A DNA stretch of 10,275 nt from the NCBI GenBank assembly GCA_015490115.1, contig WFYM01000122.1:1-10275 (forward strand), in the 5' to 3' direction. A program made the position numbers and the translations under genes. This DNA is from Aquificaceae bacterium. GTDB taxonomy: Bacteria; Aquificota; Aquificia; Aquificales; Aquificaceae. Shown here one piece after another: positions 7,178 to 10,275 of the stretch. The notes beneath the pieces are model-generated. The model ran no database searches. It saw nothing but the letters and a program-made list of their open reading frames with translations, and had not been told where the DNA came from. The number at the start of each line of letters is the position of its first letter. The first letter of the stretch is position 1.

Positions 7178-7381
7178 GAGCCTCTTCATGTCCCTGTAAG
7201 CGTTCAAAAAACCAGACACTATACCCACGAAGAAGAAGAGGAGCATACCCCAAGGGGAGGTCTTGAGACCTAACCAGCTCTCCATAACGTAGTCCACACC
7301 GTATCCTACTAAGAGTCCCGCTATTATACCGCCGAGGATGTGAAGACCGACCGTCAAAGCCGCTACGTCCTTCGACCTCAT
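7169..7381 (-). CDS. AtpZ/AtpI-like small membrane protein
   Basis: A 70-residue protein with two hydrophobic helices (about 7-27 and 44-62) and a short polar loop. The helix-1 end GLLVGYGVDYVM, the TSPWG turn and the helix-2 GIVSGFLNAYRDMK pattern resemble the AtpZ/AtpI family (F0F1-ATPase-associated). Members are usually encoded beside ATP synthase genes and have been proposed to move Mg2+/Ca2+ or to assist assembly of the ATPase rotor ring. Here it instead follows a Na+/Ca2+ exchanger gene, overlapping it as ATGA. I chose the ATG at 7381 because GGGAG (7394-7390) sits 8 bases upstream. A TTG at 7402 would add seven residues without such support. Family assignment rests on pattern memory and is fairly, not fully, secure. 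Confidence 0.75.
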   Translation of the reverse strand: MRSKDVAALTVGLHILGGIIAGLLVGYGVDYVMESWLGLKTSPWGMLLFFFVGIVSGFLNAYRDMKRLED

Positions 7382-8349
7382 TTTAAAAGCTCCCAATACC
7401 AAGAGATCAGCGCGTAAGCTACGTAGATAAGGAGGAATATAGCCCCCTCGATCCTCGAGACTGTATACCTGCTCCCGGTGTAGTTAGAAAGGAAGAGGAC
7501 CAAGGTTGCTAAGAACAGTATTATGAGGTCCCTGAAGACCCTCTCCGGAACAGGTATGGGGTGGATCAAGGAGCTTGTCCCGAGGACGAGGGAGACGTTG
7601 AATATGTTGGAACCCGCCACGTTCCCGAGGGCGAGGTCCGAATTTCCCCTGTAGGCTGCTACCGCCGAGGTTGTAAGCTCGGGAAGGGAAGTCCCCACAG
7701 CTATTAGGAAGAGACCTATTATTACCTGACTCACCCCTAATATACTCGCTATCTCAATACCGCTCCTGACGGTAAGCTCGGACCCGAGGAAGAGACCTAA
7801 AAGACCGAAGACCGTAAAGATCAAGCTCTTTCCGTAGCTGTAAGTTTCCTGATCCTTTTCCTCTTCCTTCTTCAAAAAGGCTGCGAGGAAGTAGAGGTAG
7901 CCTACGAAGGTGGTTATAAGGACGAGTCCTTCTGACCTGGATACGGTGGAGCTTGCCTTCCCGTCCACTATGCTGTCGCTCACCATGGCAAAGAGTATGA
8001 GGATGCTGAGGAAGTTGAGGGGTATCTCTTTCCTGACGAAGGTCTCGTTTACGGAGAGGGGTCTTATGAGGCTCGCAACTCCTAAGATGAGGAGTATGTT
8101 CGCTATGTTGGAGCCTATGACGTTCCCTAAGGTTATCTCGGAGGCACCTTTTAGGCTCGCACTTACGTTCACGGTAAGCTCGGGTAGGGAAGTCCCGAAG
8201 GCGACGAGGGTAAGACCTATGACGAACTCGGGTATCCCGGCTCTCTTGGCGAGGTTCGAAGCCCCGTCTATTAGGAGGTCCGCACCCTTCAAGAGGATAG
8301 CTATGCCGAGGGAGAACTTGAGGAAGCTGAGGATCAGGCTCCCTTCCAT
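7378..8349 (-). CDS. Na+/Ca2+ exchanger of the CaCA family (YrbG/NCX_Mj-like)
   Basis: Inner-membrane cation antiporter of 323 residues with about ten hydrophobic helices in two inverted halves, typical of prokaryotic Ca2+/cation antiporters. The two alpha repeats are complete: residues 41-98 with GTSLPE (52-57) and GNVIGSN (75-81), and residues 207-265 with GTSLPE (219-224) and GNVAGSN (242-248). The key ion-binding glutamates are therefore E57 and E224, with Ser/Thr partners T53/S54 and T220/S221. Both repeats end in Asn (N81, N248). A charged cytoplasmic loop (about 160-173, KKEEEKDQE) separates the halves. It most likely expels Ca2+ using the Na+ gradient; a proton-coupled or other cation role is possible. 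The start overlaps the previous gene by 16 bases, with a close AGGG ahead of the ATG, and the stop overlaps the AtpZ-like start. Confidence 0.93.
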   Translation of the reverse strand: MEGSLILSFLKFSLGIAILLKGADLLIDGASNLAKRAGIPEFVIGLTLVAFGTSLPELTVNVSASLKGASEITLGNVIGSNIANILLILGVASLIRPLSVNETFVRKEIPLNFLSILILFAMVSDSIVDGKASSTVSRSEGLVLITTFVGYLYFLAAFLKKEEEKDQETYSYGKSLIFTVFGLLGLFLGSELTVRSGIEIASILGVSQVIIGLFLIAVGTSLPELTTSAVAAYRGNSDLALGNVAGSNIFNVSLVLGTSSLIHPIPVPERVFRDLIILFLATLVLFLSNYTGSRYTVSRIEGAIFLLIYVAYALISWYWELLK

Positions 8350-8924
8350 AATCCCTGAAGTATTTTAAACCTTCCCTCAACCCTCCTTCCCAGATCCCCG
8401 TCCCCGACACCTTTTAGGAAGGCATGGAGGTCCCTTTTCAGATCCTCGAGGTGCTTCAGCCTCCTCGATGGGTCTTCAGGTCTCTCCGCCAGTATCTTTG
8501 GGTTCCCCTCCCTCAGACCCTCAGGGTAATACCAGTCCCTCTGCCAAGAGAAGCCCCTCTTTGCGAGTTCGAAGCCGAGCCTCGAGAGCTGGGGAGGAAC
8601 TCCCGCGGAGAGTTCCCTCACCGTTTCCCTGTCCCCCACGTACTCTACGAACAGTCTGTCCGCCAAATTCGAAAGGAGATCGAAAAAGACCCCCTCCAGC
8701 TCGGACCCGAAGAACTCGGAGGAAACGGAGTAGACCTCCGCCCAGCTCCTGTAGTGTCCCCTGCCGAGAAAGATTAGGAGGCTGAGGAGGTGCTTCCCTT
8801 TTTCTGTAAAGACATGGACGAGCCTCTCCTCTTCGAACCTCCCCTTTCCCTCCTTGCCTACCGCAATAATATCCCCCGCCCTTACCCCCTCCTTCAGGAT
8901 CCTGAGGAACTCTTCCGCTTTCAT
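8334..8924 (-). CDS. Uncharacterised DUF1122-like protein
   Basis: A soluble-looking 196-residue protein with no signal peptide or membrane helix. The central part, with GVPPQLSRLGFELAKRGF (108-125), DWYYPEG (130-136) and EGNPKILAERP (139-149), matches my recollection of DUF1122 (PF06557), a family of unknown function found mainly in hyperthermophilic archaea and Aquificota. Also visible are an N-terminal GRFEEERLVHVF stretch (28-39), a WAEVYSV strand (61-67) and a basic helical tail (150-195). No catalytic motif can be named. The ATG overlaps the lipoate ligase stop as ATGA and the 3' end overlaps the exchanger gene by 16 bases, so it is the middle gene of an operon and probably translated by coupling. 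The gene is real; the family name needs a profile search. Confidence 0.82.
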   Translation of the reverse strand: MKAEEFLRILKEGVRAGDIIAVGKEGKGRFEEERLVHVFTEKGKHLLSLLIFLGRGHYRSWAEVYSVSSEFFGSELEGVFFDLLSNLADRLFVEYVGDRETVRELSAGVPPQLSRLGFELAKRGFSWQRDWYYPEGLREGNPKILAERPEDPSRRLKHLEDLKRDLHAFLKGVGDGDLGRRVEGRFKILQGLWKGA

Positions 8925-9970
8925 GTCCCGACTACCGCCTTAACTATGTCCTCCGCCGTCACTCCGGGAAAGTCGATCTCCTCCCTCCTGAGGAACTCCT
9001 CAGCCTTTCTCCTTACCGCCTCCTCCTCGAAGGGAAGACCTACAAGGGATGCCTCGAGTTCACCTATCGAGTCCTTCGGGTATAGGGTGAAGTCCCCGTA
9101 TATCCTGACCTCTTCTATTTTGTTTTCGCGGATGAGGACCTCCGCCTTGATCAGCCCCCCTCTCGCCTTGTGGACTCCGTTCCTCACGTGGACACCCTCC
9201 CTTATCTTTATGGTCCTGTGCCTCCTTCCCGTGTCTTCGAGGAGAAATTCTTCCGAAGTAAAGAGGTCCTTCAGCTGGTCCGCGAGGCGGAGGGCTTCTT
9301 CCGGGATCTCACCCTCCCCTTCGATGTTGAGGACCTTCGAGAACTCCTCTACAAGCAGCTCCTCCACCTCTTCGTAAGTGGGCTTTTTTCCCGTTTCCCT
9401 CTCCACCCAAGTTATGTTCTCCTCGAGGGTCTTGTGTATCTTGTCCCTGAAATTCTCCTCCGGGACTTTGAAGATTCTCGCCATGAGTTCCGTGTTGAAC
9501 TTAAGAAGAAGACCTCCTACGAAGACGAAGGACTTTTCTATGTCCGCAGCTCCCTGACCGGTTATCTTCCTCTGGTTTTTCTTCACAACTATGTCGTTTA
9601 TAGGTCTGTATTCCGCTTCTATGCCGAGCCTCCTGTAGACGTTTATTACGGGCTGGGAGAACCTCTTGTAAATCTCCTCTATCTTGAAGGGGAGCTTCCC
9701 GGGTTCCCTTCTCATGACTATCTGGTAGAAGACCTGGTCTTGGTCGAGAAGGACAGCCCCTCCTCCTACCTCACGTCTTATGACGGGTATACCGAGTTCC
9801 CTGCACCTCTCGAGGTCTACTATGTCCTTCGTCCTGTCGAAGTAGCCGACGCTCACGTAGGTCTCCGTCGGGGAAGTTATTATCAGCCCTTCGTAGCCGA
9901 GGCGTGCCATAGCGTGGAACAAGGTTATGGACCTTAGGTTCCCCTGCCTCCCAACCCTGTATACCTTCAT
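8921..9970 (-). CDS. lplA: Lipoate-protein ligase, two-domain LplA type
   Basis: Activates lipoate (or octanoate) with ATP and attaches it to a lysine of an acceptor such as GcvH or a 2-oxoacid dehydrogenase E2, in the cytoplasm. The 349 residues cover a catalytic domain (about 1-235) and a C-terminal accessory domain (about 255-349), as in E. coli LplA. The ligase loop RREVGGGAVLLD is at 65-76, NDIVV at 125-129, and the catalytic lysine K135 is in RKITGQGA. The C-terminal domain shows HKARGGLIKAEVLI (267-280) and YGDFTLYP (291-298), the usual LplB-like pattern. The ATG follows GGGAGG (9982-9977) at 6 bases, the best ribosome-binding site in this operon, and directly abuts the upstream stop (TAAATG). 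In Aquificaceae a ligase of this kind may serve lipoate-binding proteins of the sHdr sulfur-oxidation system. That is inference; none is in view. Confidence 0.92.
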   Translation of the reverse strand: MKVYRVGRQGNLRSITLFHAMARLGYEGLIITSPTETYVSVGYFDRTKDIVDLERCRELGIPVIRREVGGGAVLLDQDQVFYQIVMRREPGKLPFKIEEIYKRFSQPVINVYRRLGIEAEYRPINDIVVKKNQRKITGQGAADIEKSFVFVGGLLLKFNTELMARIFKVPEENFRDKIHKTLEENITWVERETGKKPTYEEVEELLVEEFSKVLNIEGEGEIPEEALRLADQLKDLFTSEEFLLEDTGRRHRTIKIREGVHVRNGVHKARGGLIKAEVLIRENKIEEVRIYGDFTLYPKDSIGELEASLVGLPFEEEAVRRKAEEFLRREEIDFPGVTAEDIVKAVVGT

Positions 9971-10275
9971 TTATACCCTCCCCTCAAGGTCCTTCATGTA
10001 GAACTTCCACCTCGGAGGTGTCAGCCGGGTGGAGCATCCTAAGGAGGAGGGGTCGTATATCTTGAAGGCTTTAGGGTTCGAGGGTTCGTGGACGAAGACG
10101 AAGATGGTGGACCTCGCCAAGGTGGAGAACTCCTCCTTCCAGCTTTTTATCCTTTCCGAGATCTCCTTTAGCTTCTCCTTTACCTCGTGACCCTTCAGGA
10201 TTAGCCTTTTGTTCTCTTTGAGGTCTTCGAAGACCCACTCCCCCGAATCCAGGGATTCGGCGATCTCCTTTAGCC
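9971..10275 (-). CDS. Unrecognised protein, C-terminal 100 residues (start outside window)
   Basis: A minus-strand frame is open from the right edge to a TAA at 9973-9971, which sits immediately before the lipoate ligase ATG. It encodes 100 residues with the same AGG-rich, purine-loaded codon style as its neighbours, so I take it as the end of a real gene. The first half is highly charged and probably helical or coiled-coil (HEVKEKLKEISERIKSWKEE). It is followed by a hydrophobic strand, STIFVFVHEP, then FKIYDPSSLGCSTRLTPPRW and a short charged end, YMKDLEGRV. I do not recognise the family. The strand-turn-Cys segment could belong to a nucleotide- or metal-binding fold, but nothing here proves that. 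It would be the first gene seen of the operon that runs to the AtpZ-like protein. Confidence 0.75.
   Translation of the reverse strand, partial: LKEIAESLDSGEWVFEDLKENKRLILKGHEVKEKLKEISERIKSWKEEFSTLARSTIFVFVHEPSNPKAFKIYDPSSLGCSTRLTPPRWKFYMKDLEGRV

Noticed and set aside
7754..8410. 218-codon minus-strand frame overlapping the exchanger gene in another frame
   Set aside because: The Arg/Pro-rich sequence with no motif is a frame-shifted reading of the exchanger, whose alpha repeats are intact.
8424..8785. Pro/Arg-rich plus-strand frames opposite the DUF1122-like gene
   Set aside because: They are low-complexity readings of CCTCC-type runs that are AGG-rich codons on the coding strand.
9170..9937. 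Long open frame (255 codons) on the plus strand opposite lplA
   Set aside because: It is fully antisense to a protein with clear ligase motifs. Its Tyr/Leu/Pro-rich composition mirrors the AGG/GAG-rich lplA strand and shows no family motif.
1..10275. Many GGAGG/CCTCC runs that look like dispersed repeats or extra ribosome-binding sites
   Set aside because: They follow from heavy use of AGG and GAG codons. No spacing regularity or array structure was seen, and no CRISPR repeats or tRNA cloverleaf could be found by eye.

Overview
The window reads as chromosomal DNA of a thermophilic bacterium of the phylum Aquificota, most likely family Aquificaceae. The reasons are the primase, whose N-terminal half closely resembles Aquifex aeolicus DnaG as I remember it, the purine-loaded coding strands, the dominance of AGG/AGA arginine and ATA isoleucine codons, and very tight packing with overlapping genes. 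No mobile element, CRISPR array, tRNA or rRNA is visible, and no stretch over about 45 bases lacks a gene.

Layout. Bases 1-2180 (plus strand) hold the 3' part of proS (prolyl-tRNA synthetase) overlapping by ATGA with a beta-hydroxyacid dehydrogenase family NADP-type oxidoreductase. Bases 2181-6254 (minus strand) hold purC, dnaG and rpoD in that order of transcription. This is a variant of the classical macromolecular-synthesis operon with purC, not rpsU, directly ahead of dnaG. Bases 6274-7167 (plus strand) hold a lone sodium-coupled BASS-family transporter, divergent from purC across only 19 bases. Bases 7169-10275 (minus strand) hold a five-gene overlapping unit: an unrecognised protein (cut by the window edge), a two-domain lipoate-protein ligase, a DUF1122-like protein, a CaCA-family Na+/Ca2+ exchanger, and a small AtpZ-like two-helix membrane protein.

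How the genes fit together. The left and centre are core information processing and purine synthesis. The right-hand unit mixes lipoylation and cation transport with no obvious single pathway. The exchanger and the AtpZ-like protein overlap by ATGA and may form a divalent-cation pair. Lipoate ligase is plausible in this lineage because of lipoylated GcvH-like proteins, including those of the sHdr sulfur-oxidation system, but no such partner lies inside the window.

Points worth a second look: a perfect TATAAT box 7 bases before the purC ATG, suggesting a leaderless mRNA; the AT-rich hairpin in front of the rpoD ribosome-binding site; two convergent gene junctions with 0 and 1 base between stop codons, each sitting in a small inverted repeat; the orphan AtpZ-exchanger pair; and the two poorly characterised proteins flanking lipoate ligase. 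I found no clearly new defence or mobile system.
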